Source: an uncultured Clostridia bacterium (GTDB taxonomy: Bacteria > Bacillota > Clostridia > Lachnospirales > CAG-274). Taken from it: 31,817 nucleotides of DNA. How positions within the stretch are numbered: the stretch's first letter is position 1; each line of letters opens with the position of its first letter. The notes beneath the pieces are model-generated. The model was not told the DNA's origin. It did not search any database and was given only the letters and a program-made list of their open reading frames with translations. Location: NCBI GenBank assembly GCA_947589405.1, contig CANQBT010000004.1, positions 1 through 31,817 on the forward strand. The letters run 5' to 3'. A program made the translations under genes and the position numbers. Of this stretch, positions 15,588 through 23,771 are shown piece after piece.

Positions 15588-15596
15588 ATTATAACA
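15588..15596 (-). promoter_or_regulatory. Putative extended -10 promoter of gyrBA
   Basis: On the minus strand TGTTATAAT (extended -10, TG-n-TATAAT; TATAAT at 15588-15593) lies about 70 bases upstream of the gyrB ATG. No good -35 box is present, as expected for an extended -10 promoter. Confidence 0.5.
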
Positions 15597-15633
15597 CAAA
15601 TTAAATAAAAATAAAAGGGTTTTTGGTAATTTT

Positions 15634-16722
15634 TTATTTCAAAGCTTTTTTTTCGGATATTTCTATACTTCCGTTTTTTATATAAAAGATTTTAATATTT
15701 TCCTTTATATTTTCCGCAAATTCGTCTATTCCCGTAGATGTTATTACTGTCTGTATATTTTTTATTGAATTGAAAATATAGAGCTGTCTTTTTCTGTCCA
15801 GCTCAGAAAGAACATCGTCCAGAAGAAGAATAGGAGAATATCCTGTTTTTTCCTTTATAAATTCTACCTCTGCAAGCTTAAGTGAAAGACATATCGTTCT
15901 ATGCTGTCCTTGAGAGCCGTAATCTCTGGCGTTTATGCCGTTTATATTAAAGGATATATCATCTCTGTGTATTCCTACAGATGTGGACTTGTAAAATATA
16001 TCCTTTTTCCTGCACTCATACATTTTCTTTTCGTAATTTTTTTCACTTACATTAGGTAAATACTTTATTTCAAGTCTTTCTCCCGAAGATATTTCACTAT
16101 GTATTATATCTGCTCTCAGTCCTATTTCATTTATAAATCTGTTTCTATCTTCAATTATTTTTTTGCCGTATTCCACAAGCTGACTGTCATAAACGTCCAA
16201 TGTCATATCATCGGCTTTTTCATCTTTAAGAAGAGTGTTTCTTTCCTTGAGTATTTTATAATATCTGCTTAAATTGTCGGCATATATCCTACTGAGCTGA
16301 CATAATTCTATATCTACATATCTTCTTCTGTAGGAAGGCCCTTCTTTTATGAGCATTAAGTCCGAAGGAGAAAAAAATACGATATTGACTGTGCCGAAAA
16401 GCTCATTTATGCTTTTTACGGGAATATTGTTTACAGCTATGCCCTTTTTGTTATTTTTCTTTATATGTATATTTATTTTATCTCTGTAAACGCCTTTGTC
16501 TACTATTAGCTGAATATGGGCAGATTCCTTGCCGAATTTTATTATTTCTTTTGAAATATGAGTTCTCATGCTTCTGCCGGAGGCACACATATAAATAGCT
16601 TCCAGTATATTTGTTTTGCCCTGAGCATTATTTCCGTAAAGCAAATTAATACCTTCTGAAAGCTCAATATCCATTTTTTCTATATTTCTGTAATTTATAA
16701 GAGATATATTTTTAATTACCAT
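15634..16722 (-). CDS. recF: DNA replication and repair protein RecF
   Basis: SMC-like ATPase that helps load RecA at gaps and at stalled forks. In 362 residues, Walker A is YGNNAQGKTNILEAIY (about 29-44); the ABC-type signature region has DYGSQGQHRTICLSLKLAEV, and Walker B is ILLLDDVLSELD. Its ATG lies inside the last codons of yaaA (11-base overlap), so translation is coupled. The position between yaaA and gyrB is the standard order in Firmicutes origins. Confidence 0.97.
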   Translation of the reverse strand: MVIKNISLINYRNIEKMDIELSEGINLLYGNNAQGKTNILEAIYMCASGRSMRTHISKEIIKFGKESAHIQLIVDKGVYRDKINIHIKKNNKKGIAVNNIPVKSINELFGTVNIVFFSPSDLMLIKEGPSYRRRYVDIELCQLSRIYADNLSRYYKILKERNTLLKDEKADDMTLDVYDSQLVEYGKKIIEDRNRFINEIGLRADIIHSEISSGERLEIKYLPNVSEKNYEKKMYECRKKDIFYKSTSVGIHRDDISFNINGINARDYGSQGQHRTICLSLKLAEVEFIKEKTGYSPILLLDDVLSELDRKRQLYIFNSIKNIQTVITSTGIDEFAENIKENIKIFYIKNGSIEISEKKALK

Positions 16723-16954
16723 AGCTCTTTATTATAAACTCCATATCCTTATTATCTTCAAAAATATCTCCGCTTATTTTTACAATATCGCCGTCTTTAA
16801 GCTTTTTACCTCTCATAAGACATTTTTCACCGTTTACATATACGAAGCCCTCTTGTATCATAAGCTTGGCATCGGAACCCTGATCCGCTATACGGGCAAG
16901 CTTAAGAGCCTGCTGAAGCTTTATGTAATCTGTTTTGATATAAATTTTCTCCAT
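16712..16954 (-). CDS. yaaA: S4-domain RNA-binding protein YaaA (RlbA)
   Basis: An 80-residue protein made of one S4 RNA-binding domain: IKLQQALKLARIADQGSDAKLMIQ followed by GFVYVNGEKCLMRGKKLKDGDIV, the typical alpha-L core and glycine turn. This small gene sits between dnaN and recF in most Firmicutes, and the location supports the call. The start ATG is 4 bases after the dnaN stop, with AAGAGG inside the end of dnaN as ribosome site. It overlaps recF. Its molecular role is not well established. Confidence 0.93.
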   Translation of the reverse strand: MEKIYIKTDYIKLQQALKLARIADQGSDAKLMIQEGFVYVNGEKCLMRGKKLKDGDIVKISGDIFEDNKDMEFIIKSYGN

Positions 16955-16958
16955 ATTA

Positions 16959-18071
16959 TCAGCCTCTTGGATTTATAGGAAGTATAAGATAATTGTATTC
17001 ATCGTTTGAAACTCCCGTTATTATACAAGGAGATTTATTTGTCTTGAACATCATTTTTACATATTCCTCTTCACAGGAGGAAAAGACATCTATAAGAAAT
17101 CTTGCGTTAAAATTAATCACAAGACCTTCTCCCAACTCCATATTTATTTTAACATCTTCCTCCACATTTCCTATAGATGAATTAGATGAAATATTCATGA
17201 AATTGTTTTTAACAGTAAGCTTTACGTCTGTTTTCCTGCTGTCGTCGGATACTATAACGGATCTTTCCAAAGAATCAAGCATATCCTGAGTATTTACTGT
17301 TATTATAGTGTCAAAATCGTTGTTGAAAAGATTTTCATAATTGAGAAAATCACCGTCCAAAAGACGAGATACCATTTTGCATTGTTCCATTTCAAACATT
17401 ATATGCATAGATGAAAACAGCATTTTAAGCTTCTTTTCATCATCGTCGGGAAGAAGTCTGCAAAGCTCATTGAGAGCTTTTCCCGGAACTACAAATTCAT
17501 TGTATTCATTGTACTCTATAGGCTTTCTCCTCCAGCTTACTCTACAGCCGTCAATAGCGGCTATATTTATAAAGCCTTCATCAAATTTTATCTGTTCACC
17601 CTTCAATATAGGTCTGTTATCCTCTGTGGCTATTGAAAAAATAGTTTTCTTTATCATATTTTTGAAGGTCAAGGAACCTATTTCTATTTCAGCTATATTT
17701 TTATTAAGCTCCTCAGGCATAGGGAACTGCTGAGAATCCTGTCCCTTTATATTGAATACGGACTTTCCTGACTTTATTTCACAATTAAATTTTTCATCTG
17801 TTTTAAGAGTGACAAAATCACTTGGAAGCTTTCTTATTATTTCCGAAAATATTCTGGCGTCTATGGCTATTGCTCCCTTTTCATAAAGATCTGACTCTAT
17901 TTCTGATGTTTCTATACTGAGCTTAAGATCATTTGCTATAAGTCTAAAGCCCCTTCTGTCAGCTATAAGCAAAATACAGCTGAGAATGTCAAGAGTAGAT
18001 CTGGACGTTACAGCCTTTGAAACTATGTTTATTGCATTTAAAAGATTTTGTTTATTGCATTCTATATACAT
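16959..18071 (-). CDS. dnaN: DNA polymerase III sliding clamp (beta subunit)
   Basis: Ring-shaped clamp that tethers DNA polymerase. With the chosen start the protein has 370 residues, the usual length, and three clamp domains, with a typical C-terminus NLILPINPR-like (YNYLILPINPRG). The frame is open upstream to 18131, but the extra 20 residues (mostly Tyr/Ile from an A+T-only stretch) are not credible. ATG 18071 is preceded by AAGGAGG and begins the conserved MYIECNKQNLLNAINIVSKA. It follows dnaA across the origin gap. Confidence 0.97.
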   Translation of the reverse strand: MYIECNKQNLLNAINIVSKAVTSRSTLDILSCILLIADRRGFRLIANDLKLSIETSEIESDLYEKGAIAIDARIFSEIIRKLPSDFVTLKTDEKFNCEIKSGKSVFNIKGQDSQQFPMPEELNKNIAEIEIGSLTFKNMIKKTIFSIATEDNRPILKGEQIKFDEGFINIAAIDGCRVSWRRKPIEYNEYNEFVVPGKALNELCRLLPDDDEKKLKMLFSSMHIMFEMEQCKMVSRLLDGDFLNYENLFNNDFDTIITVNTQDMLDSLERSVIVSDDSRKTDVKLTVKNNFMNISSNSSIGNVEEDVKINMELGEGLVINFNARFLIDVFSSCEEEYVKMMFKTNKSPCIITGVSNDEYNYLILPINPRG

Positions 18072-18082
18072 GTTTGTCCTCC

Positions 18083-18349
18083 TTATGATTATTATATAAT
18101 ATATATAAATATAATAATTATATATATTCATATAAAAGAAGTAGTTGTAGTAGTGTGTGTTGATACTGTTGAAAAGTATATACAGCCCTTATAAATAAAG
18201 GAAAAAAATATCAACATGAGCAGAGAATAATAGGTTGATAATAATTGAAATATAAACATATATCAACATGGTAAAAAATGGTATATTTATATATTAACTG
18301 TTATCAACATGAAGTTATAAGCATATTAACTTTTATTTGTGGATAAGTT
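18083..18349. other. Origin of replication, dnaA-dnaN part with unwinding element
   Basis: Running from the dnaA stop toward dnaN: a perfect DnaA box TGTGGATAA (18338-18346); TTATCAACATG (18301-18311); TATCAACATG (18261-18270 and 18209-18218); GTTGATAAT near 18234-18242; and TGTTGATAC (18158-18166, 7 of 9 to consensus) next to TGTTGAAAA (18167-18175). Four bases beyond TGTTGATAC is a triplet series AAG AAG TAG TTG TAG TAG (18136-18153). This is followed by an almost pure A+T stretch (18087-18135). That is the order box, trio, A+T region known for the Bacillus subtilis basal unwinding system, in the same orientation (trio 5' of the box on this strand). Confidence 0.85.
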
Positions 18350-19684
18350 TTATCCTGTTATTCTTTTTTCAATAGCGGCTATTTCTCCTGCTTTTTCTTC
18401 ATTTGATTCTATTATCCTGCTTATTCTGTCACAGCCGTTCATTACTGTGGAATGATCTCTTCCGCCGAATTTTTCTCCTATTACCTCAAGACTGTCCTCC
18501 AAAAGCTTTCTGCAAAGATACATTGCAGTATGTCTGTATGTAGTAAGAGGCTGTGTTCTCCTTTTGGAAAGGAGTTCGTCAACTGTTATTTTGTAAAAAT
18601 CCGCAACAGTCTGCTGTATATATTCTATTGTAATATTGCTTTTTGATGTTTTGATAGTATCTTTTATTACCTCTTCGGCAAGCTCCATATCTATTATTCT
18701 GTTGTTGAAGCGTGCAAACATTATTATCTTATTGAGAGCACCTTCCATTTCTCTGATATTGGAGGTTATTGAATAAGCAATATATTGAAGTATTTCCTTA
18801 GGTATCTTTATATTTTTATTTTCTGCCTTCTTTTCAAGTATAGCCGTTCTGGTCTCAAAATCAGGAGATTTAATATCGAATATAAGTCCCATAGACATTC
18901 TTGCAACAAGCCTGTCCGTAAGAGTCTTTATTTCAGAAGGCTTTCTGTCGGAACACATAACTATCTGCTTTTTTGAATCTATAAGAGTATTGAAGGTATG
19001 GAAAAATTCCTCCTGAGAACCTTCTTTTCCCGAAAGAAATTGAATATCATCTATAAGAAGAACGTCCAGCTTTCTGTATTTTTCCCTAAATTCTATTTGC
19101 TTTTTGTACTGTATGGATTCTATAAGCTCATTTGCAAATTTTTCACATGAAACATAAAGTATATTACAGTCGGGATTGTACTGTAATATATGATTGCCTA
19201 TGGCGTGCATAAGGTGAGTCTTGCCAAGTCCTACTCCTCCGTAAAGAAACAGAGGGTTGTATGTATCGTCTTCACCGGGATTTTCAGCAACAGCAACTGC
19301 GGCGGCATGCGCTATGTTATTGGAGGGACCTACTATAAAGTTTGAAAAAAGGAAATCCTCCCTAAGGCCGTTTTCTTTTACTCTAAGCTTTTTATAGCTT
19401 TGAGGATTGTCTTCCGGTATATTTTTCTCAATAAGATCGGAATCTATAACAAACTTCATTTCCATGCCAAAAACTTGACTGAGAGCGCTGTCTATTTTAG
19501 AAGAATATTTCTTGTTTATCATGTTTTTATATGCGGGAAAATCTATTGTGAGAGAGCATATAAACAAATTATTGGTATATCTCAGAGGTATTATAGGCTT
19601 TATAAATGTCTGATATGTAACATCGTTCATTTCAGACATAATAATAACGAGAGCCTCCTGCCAATATTGCTCAGCAGTTTTCAT
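18350..19684 (-). CDS. dnaA: Chromosomal replication initiator DnaA
   Basis: AAA+ ATPase that binds DnaA boxes and opens the origin. With the chosen start it has 444 residues. Domain I is near the N-terminus (YWQEALVIIMSEMNDVTYQT). The AAA+ core has Walker A GGVGLGKTHLMHAIG, Walker B LLIDDIQFL, and the ISM-region segment RKLDVLLIDD. Domain IV has the DnaA signature GGRDHSTVMNGCDRI. ATG 19684 is chosen over ATG 19702: the upstream ATG overlaps the Shine-Dalgarno AAAGGAG, whose GGAG (19693-19696) is well spaced from 19684. DnaA-box-like sites just upstream of its promoter suggest autoregulation. Confidence 0.98.
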   Translation of the reverse strand: MKTAEQYWQEALVIIMSEMNDVTYQTFIKPIIPLRYTNNLFICSLTIDFPAYKNMINKKYSSKIDSALSQVFGMEMKFVIDSDLIEKNIPEDNPQSYKKLRVKENGLREDFLFSNFIVGPSNNIAHAAAVAVAENPGEDDTYNPLFLYGGVGLGKTHLMHAIGNHILQYNPDCNILYVSCEKFANELIESIQYKKQIEFREKYRKLDVLLIDDIQFLSGKEGSQEEFFHTFNTLIDSKKQIVMCSDRKPSEIKTLTDRLVARMSMGLIFDIKSPDFETRTAILEKKAENKNIKIPKEILQYIAYSITSNIREMEGALNKIIMFARFNNRIIDMELAEEVIKDTIKTSKSNITIEYIQQTVADFYKITVDELLSKRRTQPLTTYRHTAMYLCRKLLEDSLEVIGEKFGGRDHSTVMNGCDRISRIIESNEEKAGEIAAIEKRITG

Positions 19685-19716
19685 AATGTTTACTCCTTTC
19701 ATTTAGTATTAATATA

Positions 19717-19725
19717 ATTATAACA
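19717..19725 (-). promoter_or_regulatory. Putative extended -10 promoter of dnaA
   Basis: On the minus strand TGTTATAAT (TATAAT at 19717-19722) gives a short leader before the Shine-Dalgarno. No clear -35. Two DnaA-box-like sites at 19745-19764 lie just upstream, where bound DnaA could repress or modulate transcription. Confidence 0.5.
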
Positions 19726-19744
19726 TTGTGATTATAAAATTAAT

Positions 19745-19930
19745 TTATCAACTTTTGTGGATAATTCAAAAAATATAGAAAATTAGTTAATTTTTGTGAA
19801 TAATTAACATAATATCAACAAAATTATCAACAATTTGTGAATAAAAAAGGTTAATTTTAAAGATATGCAACCTTAAATATTATAACATAAATGAAGGAAT
19901 AAATCTATAAAAAATTTGAAAATTATTTAA
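19745..19930. other. Origin of replication, DnaA-box cluster upstream of dnaA
   Basis: Six sites in 100 bases: TTATCAACT (19745-19753), the perfect TGTGGATAA (19756-19764), TGTGAATAA (19795-19803), ATATCAACA (19812-19820), TTATCAACA (19824-19832) and TGTGAATAA (19836-19844). After them comes an A+T-rich tail to about 19930. Together with the dnaA-dnaN part this gives a bipartite origin with dnaA as spacer, as in Bacillus. Confidence 0.8.
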
Positions 19931-19934
19931 ATAT

Positions 19935-20693
19935 TTACAATATGATGTCAAGAAGATCTGAAGCATTTTTATACATGATATTTTCAATATCCTTTTCTTT
20001 TATTTTTTCAAATATTACCGCTTCTATATACATTTTGGGATTGCATATAGGATAATCCGTTCCGAAAATTATTTTACTGCTACCGCATTCCCTTATTGTA
20101 TTTTTGACCATACCATAGCGAAATAAACCTGTACCGCTTAAGTCCATATAGTAATTGTCATATTTTTTAAGTCTTGATATATGATTGTTATAATCCTCCT
20201 TATCTCTTGGGTGAGCGCCGACAAATATTATATCCGGGAAATTTTCAAGAGCCTTTACAATGCTTTCGTCATTTTGGGTATGTATTGAAACAACAAAACC
20301 AAGCTCTGATATTATATTATAAATTTCATGCATATTTTTGTCATAATAGCTTTCCCAGCCGTTGTAATAAGGCACAAGCTCACCTATGAGCTTTACTCCT
20401 CTGTCATGCATATAGTAAAGCTCTTCTATTGATTTCTTTACATAATGAGGGTGTATATGTATGCCGGAAGTATAAAAGCCCTTCCATTTATCTCTCAGCT
20501 CAAGAGCTGTCATATTGAGCCTGTGTATGTCCTCAAAGGAGCTTACTCTTTCTATTACGGAACCGCATATATGACATATCCCTGAGGATATTATATCATT
20601 TATAAAATCATCAGAGGTTATTGTATTTTTATAAAAACAGGTATTCTGATCATCTGTTTTAAACGGGTGTGTGTGAAAGTCAATTATTTTCAT
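19935..20693 (-). CDS. Amidohydrolase-family metal-dependent hydrolase
   Basis: A 252-residue TIM-barrel hydrolase of the Amidohydrolase_2 type. Metal-site motifs in order: IIDFHTHP (His7, His9), GIHIHPHYV, GELVPYY (a Glu where the family often has Lys or Glu), VVSIHTQND, VGAHPRD, and FGTDYPICNP near residues 220-229 with the catalytic-type Asp. No signal peptide, so it is probably cytoplasmic. The substrate cannot be told. It follows the two YcdB-like genes by 21 bases with a weak Shine-Dalgarno (AAGG), so it is probably the last gene of their transcript. There is no clear biochemical link between them. It occupies the side of dnaA where rpmH is often found in other Firmicutes. Confidence 0.85.
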   Translation of the reverse strand: MKIIDFHTHPFKTDDQNTCFYKNTITSDDFINDIISSGICHICGSVIERVSSFEDIHRLNMTALELRDKWKGFYTSGIHIHPHYVKKSIEELYYMHDRGVKLIGELVPYYNGWESYYDKNMHEIYNIISELGFVVSIHTQNDESIVKALENFPDIIFVGAHPRDKEDYNNHISRLKKYDNYYMDLSGTGLFRYGMVKNTIRECGSSKIIFGTDYPICNPKMYIEAVIFEKIKEKDIENIMYKNASDLLDIIL

Positions 20694-20714
20694 AAATTAA
20701 ACCTTATTTCATTA

Positions 20715-22658
20715 TTATTCGATTACTGAAATATATTTATAAATTATACTTGCGGCTTCTGCTCTTGTAATATTGTCGTTTCCCTTGAATTCGTCAGTAT
20801 CATCGAGAAGTCCGAGACCCTTTAATATAGCTACGCTTCCGTTATTTTCAATATCCTTGTAAGGAGGTTTATAAATATCAAGGTCTGTTATTTTGCCGTA
20901 GCCTATAATATCGCTGAATATTTCGGCAAAGTCATAGCGTGTAAGAGGCTTTTCGGAATCCTTTGAATATTTGTCATAATTATCTTTATTTATGGCATAC
21001 TTTATATTGACGTCTTTGAAATAGAATTTTTCAAAATCCATGAATGTAAGAGCCTTGTCCCCTTCAAAATTATCTCCCTCAAATCGATAGCCCATATAGA
21101 GAAGATTTGTGGCAATATCTGCATACCATTGATCGCTTATATCATTATATGTTTTTATTTTATTATTGTTTTTTGAAATAGGCTTTCCGTTGTCTATGCT
21201 TATAATATCTCCTGTCATTGCATCTATGGCATAGGAAACATTTATATTGTATATATCGTATACATTATATATATTTGATTTATTGTCCAATGAGGCAAAA
21301 TATGTCATTTCAAGAGGAAATTCGCTTATTCCCTTATTAAAGGCTTCGTCCTTTGTTATGTTAGCATTAACTTTTGGATAATTTATATAGTTATTAAGTC
21401 TAAAATCGGCATATGTTACCTGAAAATTATCATCGATTTGTATTGTTATTTCTTCGTCTATAGATTTTATGCCGTTTCTGAAAACATCAAAATTAAATGT
21501 ATTATTTTCGTTATTTACATCTCTGAGAGCAAAATCAAGAGATGGATAATTGCTCTTTATAATAGCTTCGGCCTTTTCTTGAAGAGCTTTTTTGTCAGTA
21601 TTTTCATTATATTCTTTTTTAATGTAATTATTATAGCTTAAAAGTCTACCCTCTTGGTCAAAGGAAGTATACATATCCATGTCTTTATTGCAATTTATAT
21701 CCAGAGTATAATAATATTTATTTTCTATTTTATTTTTATAATAGTTATAATTTATATTGGAAACATTTATATTTAAGCCAAAAAGTGAATTGAGCTTATT
21801 TACTGCGTCTTCCGGTTTAATTATAGATTTTAAATTAGATATTTCATTTTTTTCAGCTTCGGTAAGATTTATATTTTCCTCTTGATCTGTATCCATAGCT
21901 TTGGCATTTACTGAAACTTCCGTTCCCGCTGCGACATAGTCAAAATAAAAGAAATAGTCATCGAATTTTTCTCCCGTTATGGCGTCTATATGATAGTATT
22001 CTGGAGCATAAGCAGGAATTATATTGTATTTTTCATTTTCATAGTCATAGCTTGTGATATATACCATATCAAATTTATTTTTTAAAATTTCATTTGCCTT
22101 TTCCATTCCTATGGCGGAGGAAAAATTATCCGTCTGTATATCGAAAAGAAAATAAGGTATACTTGAATTCATAACGGTATTGGTGTATTCATTGACATTT
22201 ATATTTATTTTGTCCGATGAAAACGGAATATCGTTACTTACAATATTATAGATATAAGAATATGAATCATAATCCAGATAATAGTCAACATATTTAATAT
22301 TGTTATATTTTTCGCCGAGTACTTTTTTAAGAAAGGCATCGGCAGTTTCCTTACATTCATTTTCGTTATATATCTGTAATTTGTTTTCATCATTGTTAAA
22401 TAAATAATAATTATATATATTTCCATTACTGTCACATTTAACGTCTACTGATCGATTATCGTCCTTATTGCTCCAGCTCAAATTGAGGAACAATTTTCCG
22501 TTGTTGGAATATTCCGTATATTCAAAATTGTCGTAATTTCCTATATCCAATACGTTTTTTACTTTTGAAACTACCTGCTCATATTCTTCATTTTGAGCAT
22601 ATACATTAAATGATGTAAGCATTACGGCAGTCAAAATAATTGATAATAATTTTTTCAT
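20715..22658 (-). CDS. Secreted YcdB/YcdC-like repeat protein with C-terminal SLH repeats
   Basis: A 647-residue protein with a signal peptide (MKKLLSIILTAVMLTSFNVYA). The central 450 residues are rich in Asn, Asp and Tyr. They contain repeated units of the kind ending in IDAITGEKFDDY and IDAMTGDIISIDNG, typical of YcdB/YcdC (PepSY-like) repeat proteins. The last 130 residues contain S-layer-homology-like units: PLTRYDFAEIFSDIIGYG and GSVAILKGLGLLDDTDEF with ITRAEAASIIYKYI. SLH repeats usually anchor proteins to pyruvylated wall polymer, so surface location is likely. AGGAGG precedes the ATG, 12 bases after the smaller paralog at 22671-23636. The function of the family is unknown. Confidence 0.82.
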   Translation of the reverse strand: MKKLLSIILTAVMLTSFNVYAQNEEYEQVVSKVKNVLDIGNYDNFEYTEYSNNGKLFLNLSWSNKDDNRSVDVKCDSNGNIYNYYLFNNDENKLQIYNENECKETADAFLKKVLGEKYNNIKYVDYYLDYDSYSYIYNIVSNDIPFSSDKININVNEYTNTVMNSSIPYFLFDIQTDNFSSAIGMEKANEILKNKFDMVYITSYDYENEKYNIIPAYAPEYYHIDAITGEKFDDYFFYFDYVAAGTEVSVNAKAMDTDQEENINLTEAEKNEISNLKSIIKPEDAVNKLNSLFGLNINVSNINYNYYKNKIENKYYYTLDINCNKDMDMYTSFDQEGRLLSYNNYIKKEYNENTDKKALQEKAEAIIKSNYPSLDFALRDVNNENNTFNFDVFRNGIKSIDEEITIQIDDNFQVTYADFRLNNYINYPKVNANITKDEAFNKGISEFPLEMTYFASLDNKSNIYNVYDIYNINVSYAIDAMTGDIISIDNGKPISKNNNKIKTYNDISDQWYADIATNLLYMGYRFEGDNFEGDKALTFMDFEKFYFKDVNIKYAINKDNYDKYSKDSEKPLTRYDFAEIFSDIIGYGKITDLDIYKPPYKDIENNGSVAILKGLGLLDDTDEFKGNDNITRAEAASIIYKYISVIE

Positions 22659-22670
22659 ATAAATACCTCC

Positions 22671-23636
22671 TTAAAATAATAAATTTATATTATTATTAGT
22701 GTTGTTTACAGGCTGTCCGTCTTTTGTAATTATTTCTCCGTTGATTGCATTTATAAAGAATTCCATTTCAAAGGAATATATATCCTTTTCCTCTCCATAG
22801 CAATCATAGCATTTTTTAACAGGTATAATTTTTAAAGCATTTTCAAAAGCTTTGTATTTTGGTATTATATTTCCATTTATTTCAACAGCTTCCGTATATT
22901 CTTCTTTAGAAATAATTTTATCAGATGGATCGGCTGTGGAAGAGTTGGTTATAAATTTTCCTGTTTTGGCGCTTAATTTGTAATAAGGAAGCTTATATAC
23001 AGGTATTATATAGAATTTATTTTCATTTTCATTATAAAATTTCATTTTTGTAAACTCTATATTGTTAAAAAATATATTTTCAGCCGTTTTTTGAGAAATT
23101 GTATTTATAAAGCCGTCTGTTTCAATATTGAATAATTTATTGTTAATAAATATTTCACTTAAATTTTTAGTATATTTGTTAATTCTTATATCTGCAATAT
23201 TGTCAGTAAAGGGTTTTCCGTCATTGCTTAAAATATAATATCTGAATATATATTCATTGTCATTTGAAAGAGTACCTATGAGCTTTAATCTATAGAAATT
23301 TTTACCTGTTATTTTTTTAAGCCACATTTCAGCCTCAGACAAGCATTGAGTATCTGTATATTCTTTGTTTTTGATATTATTTTTGCTGTTATAGTCAAAA
23401 TGTGATATATTTCCTTTACCGTCACATATGACAGTTATTGAATAATCATTGTCTGTCCATTCTAACACGTATTCATCGGAAAAATCTGAGTAATGATCAA
23501 AGGAAGAATAGTCTTTTATATTAAATAAATTTTCTATATTTAATTTAAGAGGTCTTATATCCTTATAATCAACAGCAAATACAGAAACATTTAATACAAA
23601 AACAGACATTATTATAAATAAAATAAATCTTTTCAT
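22671..23636 (-). CDS. Secreted YcdB/YcdC-like protein, short paralog
   Basis: A 321-residue protein with a signal peptide (MKRFILFIIMSVFVLNVSVFA). Its body parallels the N-terminal half of the next gene: LKLNIENLFNIKDYSSFDHY, EWTDNDYSITVICDGKGNI, TDTQCLSEAEMWLKKITGKN and the repeat end INAINGEIITKDGQPV. It has no SLH repeats and ends soon after the second repeat unit, so it is either a secreted partner or a diverged duplicate. GGGAGG precedes the ATG. First gene of a three-gene minus-strand unit that runs toward dnaA, against the replication fork moving right from the origin. Confidence 0.8.
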   Translation of the reverse strand: MKRFILFIIMSVFVLNVSVFAVDYKDIRPLKLNIENLFNIKDYSSFDHYSDFSDEYVLEWTDNDYSITVICDGKGNISHFDYNSKNNIKNKEYTDTQCLSEAEMWLKKITGKNFYRLKLIGTLSNDNEYIFRYYILSNDGKPFTDNIADIRINKYTKNLSEIFINNKLFNIETDGFINTISQKTAENIFFNNIEFTKMKFYNENENKFYIIPVYKLPYYKLSAKTGKFITNSSTADPSDKIISKEEYTEAVEINGNIIPKYKAFENALKIIPVKKCYDCYGEEKDIYSFEMEFFINAINGEIITKDGQPVNNTNNNINLLF

Positions 23637-23668
23637 ATAATACCTCCCATATAATTATAATTAATTTA

Positions 23669-23697
23669 ATTATACCATATTTTATATTTAAATACAA
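23669..23697 (-). promoter_or_regulatory. Promoter of the YcdB-like operon
   Basis: On the minus strand TTGTAT (23692-23697), a 17-base spacer and TATAAT (23669-23674). It is divergent from the argS promoter, and the two -35 boxes are 9 bases apart. Confidence 0.65.
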
Positions 23698-23706
23698 TAA
23701 AATAAC

Positions 23707-23735
23707 TTGTATTTTACAGTATTTGGTGATACAAT
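23707..23735 (+). promoter_or_regulatory. argS promoter
   Basis: TTGTAT (23707-23712), a 17-base spacer and TACAAT (23730-23735), about 35 bases upstream of the argS start. The leader is too short for a T-box. Confidence 0.65.
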
Positions 23736-23771
23736 TAAAATGAATTAATATTGTAATAAGGAGAAATGGAA

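Noticed and set aside
18072..18131. Upstream extension of dnaN to the ATG at 18131
   Set aside because: The extra residues come from A+T-only origin DNA, and a perfect Shine-Dalgarno marks ATG 18071.
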